Below, in pieces: positions 39,258 through 47,772 of a stretch of DNA of 64,000 bases. Each line of letters begins with the position of its first letter. Within the stretch, counting starts at the first letter, position 1. Source of the stretch: Opitutia bacterium. Lineage in GTDB: Bacteria > Verrucomicrobiota > Verrucomicrobiae > Opitutales > Opitutaceae. The notes beneath the pieces were generated by a model. That model saw only the letters and a list, made by a program, of their open reading frames with translations, had not been told where the DNA came from and ran no database searches. Both the position numbers and the translations under genes were made by a program. The stretch is taken from NCBI GenBank assembly GCA_947442255.1, contig CANEVO010000001.1, positions 62,001 through 126,000 on the forward strand, given 5' to 3'.

Positions 39258-40709
39258 ATGTCTCGTATCGTCGCCATCGTCGGTCGTCCCAATGTGGGGA
39301 AAAGTCGCCTCTTCAACCGGCTGGCGCGGAAGCGCATTTCCATCGTGCATGACCAGCCGGGCATCACGCGGGATGTGATCTCGGCGGAAATTGCCGAGGG
39401 GCAATACACGCTGCTGGATACGGGTGGCCTCGGCTACAAGGGCGAGGACACGCCGGCCGCACTGACGAAGGCGTCGGAGCAACAGGTCGATTTTGCCATC
39501 GCGGCGGCCTCGGTCATCCTCTTCGTGGTCGACGGGCTCAGTGGTTTGAGCTCACTCGACGAGAAGATCGCGCAGATGCTGCGCAAGTCAAAGAAGCGGG
39601 TCTTGCTCGTCGTGAACAAGGCCGATTTCAACGACGACAAGATCGAGCTGTCCGAGGCTTATCGGCTGGGCTTGGGCGAGCCCTTGCGCGTGTCGGCCGA
39701 ACATGGCCGCGGGGAGAGCGATTTGCGCGACGCCGTACTGGCCGCGCTCGGACCCGTACCCACCCCGGAAGCTGAAGATGCGGCCGCCAAGACGGCGAGC
39801 GATCCGCTCTGCATCTGTTTCATCGGCCGGCCGAACGTCGGCAAGTCATCGTTGAGCAATCGCATGCTCAAGAGCGAACGGCTCATCGTCAGCGAAGTCC
39901 CTGGGACGACCCGCGATGCGATCGAGTTGCCCTTCGAGTTCCGTGGCCGCGATGGCAAGGACTACCCGTTCAAGCTGATCGACACCGCCGGCATCAAGGC
40001 CGCGACAAAGCTGGCTTCGCCGGTGGAGTATTTTTCGCGGCTGCGCTCGCTGGATGCGATCAAGAACACCGACGTCGTGTTCCTGGTGCTCGATGCGTTC
40101 GAGGGCGTGACTCAACAGGACAAGGCGATCGCGGGTGAGGCCATCAAGGAGGGCAAGCCGATCGTCATCGTCGTCAACAAGTGGGATCTCGTGCAAAACG
40201 CGTTCAAGTCGCAGGGCGGTTTTGCGCCCTACAAGAGCGAGCGCGACTACCGGGAAAAATACGAACATGCCTTGTTCGAGCGGCTGTTTTTTACGCCGGG
40301 CTCACCCGTGATTTTTGTGTCGGCGATGAGTGGCTTCGAGATCGACCGCCTGCTGAATGCCGCGGTAAAGCTGAACCGCACGCTGGATAAGAAGCTGCCC
40401 ACCGCAAAGCTGAATCAGGTCCTGGGTCACCTCGCGGAGCGCAATCCGCCGCCGGCCATCGCTGGCCGTCGGTTCCGGATCTACTATGCCACGCAGGTAA
40501 GAACGCGGCCGTTCCGCATCCGGCTCTTCTGCAACCGCGAGGAAAAACTCACCGAGCAGTATCGGCGCTACCTCGAGGCGGGGGTGGTGGAGGAGTTCGA
40601 TCTCAAGGGTTGCCCCATTTATTTCGATTTGATCGGCAAACCCCGCGAGGGCGAACCCGGGGCGCGCGGTAGTGTGCCGGCCACTAAACGCGCAGTCGCG
40701 GAAGACTGA
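39258..40709 (+). CDS. der: Ribosome-associated GTPase Der (EngA)
   Basis: 483 residues with two tandem Era-like GTPase domains, the mark of Der: first P-loop GRPNVGKSRLFNRL (residues about 8-21) with NKAD, second GRPNVGKSSLSNRM (about 190-203) with DTAGI and NKWD. A C-terminal KH-like domain follows. Der acts in 50S subunit maturation. The C-terminal extension of about 20 residues is disordered. It follows the aminotransferase by 87 bases with no obvious terminator. Confidence 0.95.
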   Translation: MSRIVAIVGRPNVGKSRLFNRLARKRISIVHDQPGITRDVISAEIAEGQYTLLDTGGLGYKGEDTPAALTKASEQQVDFAIAAASVILFVVDGLSGLSSLDEKIAQMLRKSKKRVLLVVNKADFNDDKIELSEAYRLGLGEPLRVSAEHGRGESDLRDAVLAALGPVPTPEAEDAAAKTASDPLCICFIGRPNVGKSSLSNRMLKSERLIVSEVPGTTRDAIELPFEFRGRDGKDYPFKLIDTAGIKAATKLASPVEYFSRLRSLDAIKNTDVVFLVLDAFEGVTQQDKAIAGEAIKEGKPIVIVVNKWDLVQNAFKSQGGFAPYKSERDYREKYEHALFERLFFTPGSPVIFVSAMSGFEIDRLLNAAVKLNRTLDKKLPTAKLNQVLGHLAERNPPPAIAGRRFRIYYATQVRTRPFRIRLFCNREEKLTEQYRRYLEAGVVEEFDLKGCPIYFDLIGKPREGEPGARGSVPATKRAVAED

Positions 40710-40749
40710 GGCGGGTGGTCTTCGGCTCGGGTGAGCAGGACGGAGGCCG

Positions 40750-41745
40750 TCAATTTGCCTGCTGGCGTTGCCGGTACTCGTCGCTGCTCATCAGGGTCTG
40801 CCGGAGCTGGCGCTCGCTCATCCCCCGCTCGCGTATTAATTTTTCATACGTGGCAAAGCCGGCGGGGTCGGGATCGCGGCCAAGTAGGTCGCGATACGCG
40901 CGCGTGATGGCGGTTCGAATTGAGGTCTCACGCGATTCCGGACTGCGGCGGAGATCTTCCCGGATCTGCCCCTGGGTCCAGCCTTGGCGCCAAAGCTGGC
41001 GATAGTGCTGGAGCCCGTTCGGATCGGGGTCGCGGTCGAGCACGTCACGATAAATTTTGGCGATCGCCCGGTCGGGATTGATCGAGCGTGCCTCGCCGCT
41101 GCGTTGCAGATCGTCGATCAGTTGTCGTTCGCTCCAGCCTTCACGGAGTAATTTTTGCCGGTGGTGCTGCAGCCCGGCGGGATCCACGCTGCGACCGAGC
41201 ACGTCGCGATAGACTTTTTGAATAAGGAGGTCGGCAGTCCGCGCGTTATAAATGATCCGGCGTTCGGACGGGCCCGGCGGATACGGGATGGTTCCTGGGA
41301 CCACGTAGATGGTGGTCGGGGGAGGAGCGTCACGTCCGGGTGGCGCGATGGCGCGGAGCGGCCCGCTCACGACGATCGAGGCGATGCATCGATCCCAAGT
41401 CGTTCCGGCCGATCCGCGTGCCTCGCCAAAAAGGTCGGGGATGTTCCGGCTGATCTCCATGCGTTCACCGCCAAAATTCGGCGACGCATAGACCATGACT
41501 TTAGCCGAGCCTTCGATGCGCACCGAGGAAATTGCAAAGGCCCATACCCGATCGCTTTCCCGCCGCAGGCGGTCGAGATTTTCGACCCGGGCACCCGGGT
41601 CGAGACCGAGGGATTCACCCTTAAAGTTGGGCTCGGAGTAAAAAGTGACGCGATCCGGGCCGTTCTCGGTCTGGGCGCGAGCGAGCACCCAGCTGGTGGC
41701 GAATAGCACGCCACAGACCAGGCGGTGGAAGGCGTTCGGTTTCAT
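40750..41745 (-). CDS. Secreted beta/gamma-crystallin-like protein with three DUF4214 repeats
   Basis: 331 residues. A signal peptide (1-24) is followed by a beta/gamma-crystallin-like region (about 31-128) with two copies of the motif Y-x-x-P-N-F-x-G-E (YSEPNFKGES and YASPNFGGER), each ending in S-V-R/I-V. After a proline-rich linker (135-170) come three DUF4214-type helical repeats at about 172-219, 225-271 and 278-325, each with V/I/A-YRD-V/L-L-x-R-x-x-DP-x-G. DUF4214 is common in secreted proteins of unknown role; crystallin domains often bind calcium, though the D/N-D/N-x-x-S motif is not clear here. The combination is unusual. The gene converges on der. Confidence 0.75.
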   Translation of the reverse strand: MKPNAFHRLVCGVLFATSWVLARAQTENGPDRVTFYSEPNFKGESLGLDPGARVENLDRLRRESDRVWAFAISSVRIEGSAKVMVYASPNFGGERMEISRNIPDLFGEARGSAGTTWDRCIASIVVSGPLRAIAPPGRDAPPPTTIYVVPGTIPYPPGPSERRIIYNARTADLLIQKVYRDVLGRSVDPAGLQHHRQKLLREGWSERQLIDDLQRSGEARSINPDRAIAKIYRDVLDRDPDPNGLQHYRQLWRQGWTQGQIREDLRRSPESRETSIRTAITRAYRDLLGRDPDPAGFATYEKLIRERGMSERQLRQTLMSSDEYRQRQQAN

Positions 41746-41803
41746 GCAATCGAACTCGACGGGCAGGTGAGTCTTTGCCGCCCGCCCGGCGGTTCCGTCG
41801 TTT

Positions 41804-42724
41804 TTAGGCGCGCCGACCCTTGAACGTCAATTCGGCGACTCCGCTCTTGTCCAGCCCGCCGGCCCCGAGTGCCACCATGCGCTCGAATTGCTGCTTGGTC
41901 GCCGCGGCGAGGGGCAGGTTCAGCCCGCCTTGGACCCCGAGCGTCCAGGCAATCGTGGAGTCCTTCGCGGCATGGGCCGCGGAGAAGTAGCAGTCGTGCG
42001 CACGGTGCTGCATGTCTTCGCCGTCGGTCTTAAGTACCTGAGAATTGGCCCCGGTTTGGGCAAATACCTCCCGCAGCATGTCGAGGTCGAGTCCGAGCGC
42101 GGCACCAAGGCCGAGCCCTTCCGCGAGACCCGCGGTATTGATGTTCATCACCATGTTCACGAGCGCCTTCACCTGTGCGGCCTGGCCGGTGCCGCCGATG
42201 TAGCGCAGCGCCGAGCTCAGCTTTTCCAAGATCGGTTTAACCTGTTCGAATACCGCGCGGTCGCCACCGCACATGAGATAGAGCGTACCGTTGCGTGCCT
42301 GCGGAATCGAGGACGCCATGCAGCCTTCGAGCGTGACGGCGCCGGACTGGCTTGCGCGTCGCTGCACCTCCACATGGGTGGCGGGCGAAAGCGTGGCGCA
42401 GTTCACGAAAAGTTTCCCTTTCGCGCCCGTCAGCAGTGAGTCGCCGTCACTGGCAAACACGCCCAGTTGCGCGGCATCGTCGGTGACCACGGTGAAAATA
42501 ACGTCGGCGGCTGCCGTGACCTCGGCGAGCGTACGCGCCGGCCGCGCACCAATCTCGGTGGCAAGCGCCTCGGCGCCGGCAGTATGTACGTCGTAGACCG
42601 CCGTCACGGCATAGCCGCAGTCCTTGAGCCGGCGCGCCATGTTGGCGCCCATTCGGCCCACGCCGACGAAGGCGACCTTGGTCGACGGGGAGGGGGAAGT
42701 ATCACCGGTGGCTAAATTACTCAT
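41804..42724 (-). CDS. NAD(P)-dependent beta-hydroxyacid dehydrogenase family oxidoreductase
   Basis: 306 residues. Rossmann signature VAFVGVGRMGANMARRL at about residue 19, then FVNCATLSPATHVE, and the family substrate motif GG-x-GQAAQVKALVNM (GGTGQAAQVKALVN), with the catalytic Lys in that stretch, identify the 3-hydroxyisobutyrate / 6-phosphogluconate dehydrogenase superfamily (also glyoxylate reductase and tartronate semialdehyde reductase). Substrate is not predictable. It lies 24 bases downstream of the HTH-MBL gene on the same strand, so the two are probably co-transcribed. Confidence 0.85.
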   Translation of the reverse strand: MSNLATGDTSPSPSTKVAFVGVGRMGANMARRLKDCGYAVTAVYDVHTAGAEALATEIGARPARTLAEVTAAADVIFTVVTDDAAQLGVFASDGDSLLTGAKGKLFVNCATLSPATHVEVQRRASQSGAVTLEGCMASSIPQARNGTLYLMCGGDRAVFEQVKPILEKLSSALRYIGGTGQAAQVKALVNMVMNINTAGLAEGLGLGAALGLDLDMLREVFAQTGANSQVLKTDGEDMQHRAHDCYFSAAHAAKDSTIAWTLGVQGGLNLPLAAATKQQFERMVALGAGGLDKSGVAELTFKGRRA

Positions 42725-42748
42725 GGCTGGGCGGGATAGGGCTGAAGG

Positions 42749-43573
42749 TTAACGGATGAAGAATGGGTTATGCTGCTTTTCCTGGCCGAGGGTCGTCAAG
42801 GGGCCGTGACCGCAGGCCAGCACGGTGTCGCGGGGCAGGGTGAGCAACTTGATCTTATTGTTTTCGAACTGTTCGGCAAAGTGAGTGGGGCTGCCGCCCA
42901 TGGAGCTGGCAAAAATTGAATCTCCCACGATCGCGAGCGGCCAGCTCAGCCCGGTGATATAGTAGCTCGTCATCCCGGGCGAATGGCCGGTGGTGAGGAG
43001 CGTCTTGATGGCCAGCGGACCGAGATGAAAGTGGACGTTCTCCTTGAACGTTTTCGCCCCGGCGATGGGCGCGGGTTCGAGTTCGCTGGCCCACACCTCG
43101 GCCTTGGTTTCGCGGGCGAGGCGGGGCAGGTCGGTCACATGATCCTCATGCGTGTGCGTGAGAAAGATATATTGAACCGACAGTCGTTCCGCGTTGATCA
43201 GGTCGAGCATCCCCTCGCAATTGGCCCCGGTGTCGAAGGCCGCCGCCTTGCGTTCCCGGGGATCCCAGACGAGGTAACTGTTCACCGTCATGTCTTCGTA
43301 GGCGGTGTTGAACGCCGCGAAGCCGTGGGAGAAAATCGGTTGCTGCGGATACCAGCGTTTATGGGCCAGCGCTTCGAGCGCATCCGGAGACAAGCGAAGA
43401 TGGCGCGCGACGCGGCGCAGTACGGCGTCGAGCGGCTTGCCGGCTTTGATCGCGGCAAGATCGGCGAGAGGCACTTCTGCGCGCTGCGCCAGTTCCTCGT
43501 CGGTAATTTTCAGACCGCGCTGCGTCTTGTTGATAACATCGTTGAAATTGTCCTCGAGTGGGATGCGGGCCAT
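42749..43573 (-). CDS. MBL-fold hydrolase with N-terminal helix-turn-helix
   Basis: 274 residues. Residues about 23-70 resemble an XRE-type helix-turn-helix (ITDEELAQRAEVPLADLAAI, then LRRVARHLRLSPDAL). Residues 80-274 form a metallo-beta-lactamase domain with the metal motif T-H-T-H-E-D-H at 139-145 (His140, His142, Asp144, His145), His in TTGHSPGMT, Asp in VGDSIFASS and His in CGHGPLT. It resembles glyoxalase II or persulfide dioxygenase-like hydrolases. The HTH-MBL fusion is unusual: the enzyme may be anchored to DNA or regulated, or the HTH-like helices may serve another role. It is the first gene of a pair with the downstream dehydrogenase. Confidence 0.8.
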   Translation of the reverse strand: MARIPLEDNFNDVINKTQRGLKITDEELAQRAEVPLADLAAIKAGKPLDAVLRRVARHLRLSPDALEALAHKRWYPQQPIFSHGFAAFNTAYEDMTVNSYLVWDPRERKAAAFDTGANCEGMLDLINAERLSVQYIFLTHTHEDHVTDLPRLARETKAEVWASELEPAPIAGAKTFKENVHFHLGPLAIKTLLTTGHSPGMTSYYITGLSWPLAIVGDSIFASSMGGSPTHFAEQFENNKIKLLTLPRDTVLACGHGPLTTLGQEKQHNPFFIR

Positions 43574-43747
43574 GCCGGCAATAAATCCTGCTGGTTTGCC
43601 CCGGGCAAGTCGGATACCGCCCGCCCCGGGGGATTTTCCAGCCGGATCTTCATTTTATAGCCGGCGGCGCCGGTGATCGTCGGAATTTTTCGTTCCGTGC
43701 ATTTCCCGTTGCCACAAACCGCTGGCTCCCCCTTTCATTTCCGTTCC

Positions 43748-44539
43748 ATGAGTACTTCCTCTGACTATCTTAACAGTCTTTATTCACTTGGCGGCAAGGT
43801 CGCCGTCGTCATTGGCGGCACCGGTGAACTGTGCGGAGCGATGGCGGAGGGGTTGGCTGGCGCGGGTGCCGAAGTGGTGCTGGTCGGCCGGAACGAGGAG
43901 AAAGCTAAGCCCCGCCTCGAGCGCATCCAGGCCACCGGCGGCAAGGCCTATTTCGTCGCGGCCGAGGCGAGCGAAAAGGCGGCGATCCAGCAGTTGCTGC
44001 AGACCGTTCTGGCCCGTTCGGGTCGCGTTGATATTGTGGTGAATGGCGCGGGTGTGAATTCGGCGACTCCGTTTCTCGACATCGCGGAGGACGAATTCGA
44101 GCGCATCGTGAAAATCAACCTGAAGGGGGTTTTCCTGGGCTGCCAGATCTTCGGCAAATACCTCGTTGAACGCGGCGAGGGTGGCGCGATCATCAATCTC
44201 GGATCGATGTCCGGCCTCGTGCCGTTGTCACGCGTCTTCACCTATTCCGCCACCAAGGCCGCGGTGCACAATCTGTCCAAGAATCTGGCCCGCGAGTGGG
44301 CGCCCAAGCGCGTGCGGGTGAACACCCTCGTGCCGGGATTTTTCCCGGCGGAACAGAACCGCAAGATCTTGTCTCCCGATCGGGTTACGTCGATCATGGG
44401 GCACACGCCGATGAAGCGGTTTGGCGAGGCGAAGGAATTGGTCGGCGCCACGCTGCTCCTCGCCAGCGACCAGGCGGGCGGATTTATTACCGGCGCGGAA
44501 ATCGTCGTCGATGGCGGATATCATGCCATGACAATTTGA
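43748..44539 (+). CDS. Short-chain dehydrogenase/reductase (sugar acid type)
   Basis: 263 residues. N-terminal [19 protein letters not shown] carries the Gly-rich cofactor loop (T-G-x3-G-x-G variant). NGAG is at about 101, and the catalytic Ser-Tyr-Lys appear in [29 protein letters not shown]. The C-terminus [14 protein letters not shown] is typical. The closest remembered relatives are D-mannonate/fructuronate or gluconate oxidoreductases of the SDR family, but the substrate is a guess. ATG 43748 begins the family-like region; 174 bases separate it from the divergent MBL gene, a likely shared regulatory region. Confidence 0.85.
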   Translation: MSTSSDYLNSLYSLGGKVAVVIGGTGELCGAMAEGLAGAGAEVVLVGRNEEKAKPRLERIQATGGKAYFVAAEASEKAAIQQLLQTVLARSGRVDIVVNGAGVNSATPFLDIAEDEFERIVKINLKGVFLGCQIFGKYLVERGEGGAIINLGSMSGLVPLSRVFTYSATKAAVHNLSKNLAREWAPKRVRVNTLVPGFFPAEQNRKILSPDRVTSIMGHTPMKRFGEAKELVGATLLLASDQAGGFITGAEIVVDGGYHAMTI

Positions 44540-44611
44540 TAGAGTGATTCGGAGGGTGATAATATCCAATCCCGACTTGCTATAAGCTGCGGAGTGAGGC
44601 ACCTCTTTCGG

Positions 44612-45001
44612 ATGGTTACAGATAAAATTAAAAAACTCGAAGCGGCGCGCGACAAGGTTGCCAATCTCGAACAGTCGATCGCCAGCGAATTGAACAAGGA
44701 ACTGGCGGCGTTGCCGGCGAAATATGGTTTCGCCTCCGTTGATTCCTTTATCGCCGCACTAAAGGCGGCCGGCGGCGGCCGGCGGCGGGGTCGTCCCGGA
44801 CGCGCGACCAAAAGCGCCAAGGCGCCGGCGGTTGGCCGGAAACGGCGCAAACGCGCGGTTATCACCGACGAGACCCGCGGCAGCTTGAAGAAGATGGTCG
44901 AAGCGGGAAAGACCGGCACGGAGATTGCCAAGGCGCTCAGAATTTCCCTGCCCAGCGTACAGAATATCAAGAAGGCCCTGGGCTTGGTGAAGAAACGCTG
45001 A
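44612..45001 (+). CDS. Small basic DNA-binding-like protein (coiled coil, RGRP core, C-terminal HTH)
   Basis: 129 residues. Residues 1-35 look like a coiled coil (KIKKLEAARDKVANLEQS). Residues 36-50 (KYGFASVDSFIAAL) are reminiscent of H-NS-like linkers. Residues 57-64 contain RRRGRPGR, an AT-hook-type motif, followed by more basic residues to 82. Residues 88-129 (LKKMVEAGKTGTEIAKALRI, then SLPSVQNIKKALG) resemble a short helix-turn-helix. It could be a nucleoid protein or regulator, but no family is secure. GTG 44594 would add six residues. A strong terminator follows. Confidence 0.6.
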   Translation: MVTDKIKKLEAARDKVANLEQSIASELNKELAALPAKYGFASVDSFIAALKAAGGGRRRGRPGRATKSAKAPAVGRKRRKRAVITDETRGSLKKMVEAGKTGTEIAKALRISLPSVQNIKKALGLVKKR

Positions 45002-45024
45002 GTCCAGACGGGGTTTCCGTTCAC

Positions 45025-45055
45025 AAGCCCTCGCAACTGCGAGGGCTTTTCTTTT
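45025..45055 (+). terminator. Rho-independent terminator after the basic HTH protein
   Basis: AAGCCCTCGC and GCGAGGGCTT form a perfect stem around AACT, ending in TTCTTTTG. It lies 24 bases after the stop codon. Confidence 0.85.
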
Positions 45056-45091
45056 GTGCCGCGGAACCTATACCGGCACTCCTTCTGCGCC

Positions 45092-46006
45092 ATGCCCGCC
45101 CACTTCATCCAAGCCAACACCAACGGACGGCTCCATCCAGCGGACGAGCCGTCGCTGACGCCGCTGAACCGGGGATTCCTCTATGGCGACGCCATTTATG
45201 AAGTCTGGCGCAGCCATCATGGAGTGGTGTTCGCGTGGGCGGAACATCTGGATCGGCTTCAGGCATCCGCGCGGGCGCTGGCGATCGATATTCCTTTTTC
45301 TGCGGAGCAGATCCGCTGGGAAATCGCCCGGACGGTGGCGGCTTTTCGGGCCGCGATCGGCTATGTCGATGATGTCTATATTCGTTTACAGCTGACGCGT
45401 GGCGCCGGCCCCATCGGTCTGGATATTGCTCTCGCCGACCGACCCGAATTTGTACTGCTGGTTCAGCCGTGTCCCCGTATCTCTCCGGAAAAGTTAAGGA
45501 TCGGACTGAGGCTTTCGATTGCGACGTCCTTGCGCCGGAATCCGATCGAGACGCTCAGTCCGGCCTGGAAGACGGGCAATTATCTCAACAATATTCTCTG
45601 CCTCCGAGAGGCCCGGGCCCGCGGGGCCGACGATGTTCTCATTCTTAATCTCCGGGGAGAGATTGCGGAGGCGGCGGTTTCCAATGTGGTTTTCGTCCGG
45701 GCCGGCGAATTGGTGACGCCGCCACTGACGGCCGGCATTCTCGAAGGGATTACTCGCAAACGACTTTTGGAAACGATCGCGCCACGCGCTGGCGTCGTGG
45801 CGCGTGAAGAAGTCATCCGACCGGAAGATCTCGGGGCGATGGAGGAATGTTTTCTCCTGGGCACGACGCGGGACCTCCAATCCGTGAGCGCCGTCGACGG
45901 TCACTCGTTCCGGATCGGGACGGGGACCGTTAAGGAGCGGCTGAGTGAGGTGTTCGCTAATTATACCAGGGAATATGCGGCCGCTCATCCCGAGTTAAAG
46001 ATGTAG
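45092..46006 (+). CDS. Class IV aminotransferase (D-amino-acid or branched-chain type)
   Basis: 304 residues. Conserved GFLYGDAIYEVWR and the Schiff-base lysine in SPAWKTGNYLNNILCLREA mark fold-type IV aminotransferases, along with NLRGEIAEAAVSNVVFV and the phosphate-binding LTAGILEGITRKRLLE. The family includes branched-chain aminotransferase, D-alanine aminotransferase and aminodeoxychorismate lyase (PabC). D-amino-acid type is favoured by the short N-terminus but is not proven; PabC would fit with the folC gene 5 kb away. It starts 37 bases after the preceding terminator and ends in TAG. Confidence 0.8.
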   Translation: MPAHFIQANTNGRLHPADEPSLTPLNRGFLYGDAIYEVWRSHHGVVFAWAEHLDRLQASARALAIDIPFSAEQIRWEIARTVAAFRAAIGYVDDVYIRLQLTRGAGPIGLDIALADRPEFVLLVQPCPRISPEKLRIGLRLSIATSLRRNPIETLSPAWKTGNYLNNILCLREARARGADDVLILNLRGEIAEAAVSNVVFVRAGELVTPPLTAGILEGITRKRLLETIAPRAGVVAREEVIRPEDLGAMEECFLLGTTRDLQSVSAVDGHSFRIGTGTVKERLSEVFANYTREYAAAHPELKM

Positions 46007-46063
46007 TCCCGCCGTGCGGTGCCCTGGACATTCGGCGCGGCCCGCGGCGAAGCGCAGGTCGTG

Positions 46064-47239
46064 TCAATAGCGCGGCATGTCCGGTTCGATTTCGACAGCC
46101 CAGGCGTCGATGCCGCCGGTAATATTGCTAACTGCATTGAAGCCGCGATCGCGCAAGAATTTCGTCACGCGGAGACTGCGAACACCGGAATGGCAGAGGA
46201 TGAGCAGGTGTTTGTCGCGGGGCAGTGCGGCGGTTTCTCCCGGGACTTCGCGCATCGGGATATGCCGGGCCTCCGTGAGCCGGCAGATTTCGAGCTCGTA
46301 GGCCTCCCGTACATCGATGACGACCGCTTTTCCCGGATGGCGATCCACGAGCTGTTTGGCCTCTCCGACGGAGATTTCGAGGGGAAATTCGCCAGTCGGT
46401 GACACGTGGAGGTCTTCCGGTGGCGCCGGGTTGCTCGATTCGCCTTCGGCGCGCACGACATGGATGGTGCGTTGCTCGCCGCACAACGGACAGTGACGAT
46501 TGCGCGGCAGGACAAGGGATTGAAACCTCTGGTGAAGGGCGTCGTAGGTGAGCATACGACCCCGCAGCGATTCGCCGATTCCGGTGAGGAGCTTGATGGC
46601 TTCGAGTGCTTGGAGACTGCCGATGACGCCACACAGCGCCCCGAGGACACCGGCTTCACCGCAACCCGGCACGCTGCCGCTTTCGGGTGGCACCGGAAAG
46701 AGACAGCGATAACATGGTCCGCCGTGCGCGGAGTCGAAGACCGCCACCTGACCCTCGAATTTATAGACACTGCCGTAAACCAGCGGCCGGCGCGTGAAAA
46801 AAGCCGCATCATTGTTTAGATAGCGCGACGAGAAACGATCGGTGCCGTCGATGATCACGTCGTAGTCGGAGAACACCGCGAGGGCGTTGGTCGGAGTGAT
46901 GCCTTCCGCGTGTTCAACGACCCGGACGAAGGGATTCGTGCCCCGGAGCCGCCGGGCCGCCGACGAAACCTTGGGTTCGCCCACGGACGCATCGTTGTGA
47001 AGCAACTGACGTTGCAGGTTGTGCGGCTCCACCCGGTCGAAATCCGCGATGCCAATCGTCCCGACACCCGCCGCGGTGAGATAGAGCGCGGCGGGACTGC
47101 CCAACCCGCCGGCGCCGACAACGAGCACGCGACCGGCCGCCAGCTCTCGCTGACCTTCGAGTCCAATCTCTCCGAGCAAGAGATGCCGGCTGTAACGCGC
47201 CAGTTCAGCGGGAGAGAGGGAGGTAGGCGGTTCGGCCAT
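46064..47239 (-). CDS. MoeB/ThiF-type adenylyltransferase fused to rhodanese
   Basis: 391 residues. Residues about 10-245 are an E1-like domain: nucleotide motif GAGGLGSPAALYLTAAGVG, IADFDRVEPHNLQRQ, DGTDRFSSRYLNND, and zinc cysteines CYRCLF and CPLCG. Residues about 290-391 form a rhodanese domain with the active Cys in LILCHSGVRS. Such MoeZ-like fusions adenylate and sulfurate ThiS/MoaD-type carrier proteins, supplying sulfur for thiamine, molybdopterin or thiolated tRNA. The carrier protein is not in this window. ATG 47239 begins the conserved region; a start at 47275 is also possible. Confidence 0.9.
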   Translation of the reverse strand: MAEPPTSLSPAELARYSRHLLLGEIGLEGQRELAAGRVLVVGAGGLGSPAALYLTAAGVGTIGIADFDRVEPHNLQRQLLHNDASVGEPKVSSAARRLRGTNPFVRVVEHAEGITPTNALAVFSDYDVIIDGTDRFSSRYLNNDAAFFTRRPLVYGSVYKFEGQVAVFDSAHGGPCYRCLFPVPPESGSVPGCGEAGVLGALCGVIGSLQALEAIKLLTGIGESLRGRMLTYDALHQRFQSLVLPRNRHCPLCGEQRTIHVVRAEGESSNPAPPEDLHVSPTGEFPLEISVGEAKQLVDRHPGKAVVIDVREAYELEICRLTEARHIPMREVPGETAALPRDKHLLILCHSGVRSLRVTKFLRDRGFNAVSNITGGIDAWAVEIEPDMPRY

Positions 47240-47316
47240 CGCCGCGAAAGAGACGGCATCCCCCATGGGTCGCAAATGAAATTGCGCTTGGTTGCACCTG
47301 CATCCGGAATCGGCCG

Positions 47317-47739
47317 ATGCGCTGCCTCGGCATCGACTACGGTACCCGCCGCATCGGGCTCAGTTATGGCGACCAGTTGGGTGTCGCGACGCCGCTGCCT
47401 GCACTGACGGAGGCGGATCCCGCGGACCGGCGCCGGGCGCTGGCGGCCGTCATCGCACAGCGCCGGATCACTGATGTGGTCGTCGGGCACCCACTCAACA
47501 TGGACGATTCCGTCGGTCCAAAGGCGAAGGAAGTGGAGGCGTTTGCGGGCTGGCTGCGGGAGCAGTTTGCGCTGCCCGTGCACTTGATCGACGAACGGCT
47601 CACCAGTTACGAAGCGGAATCCACGATCGCAAAGACGAAACGCCGCGACCTGCGCGGCAGCGGGATCATCGATTCCCGGGCGGCGACCTTGATCCTGCAG
47701 GATTTCTTGAATCTGAAATTTCCCCCGCTTTTGGAATAA
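47317..47739 (+). CDS. ruvX: Holliday junction resolvase-like protein (RuvX/YqgF)
   Basis: 140 residues. RNase H-fold: GIDYGTRRIGLSYGD (Asp catalytic), VVGHPLNMDD, VHLIDERLTSYEA and SRAATLILQDFL. The family is tied to Holliday-junction resolution or pre-16S rRNA processing. It diverges from the ThiF gene (77 bases to its start) and leads a run of plus-strand genes through folC. Confidence 0.9.
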   Translation: MRCLGIDYGTRRIGLSYGDQLGVATPLPALTEADPADRRRALAAVIAQRRITDVVVGHPLNMDDSVGPKAKEVEAFAGWLREQFALPVHLIDERLTSYEAESTIAKTKRRDLRGSGIIDSRAATLILQDFLNLKFPPLLE

Positions 47740-47772
47740 CGTGAATCACGCCGCCCGGCGCTTCGGCCTGCG

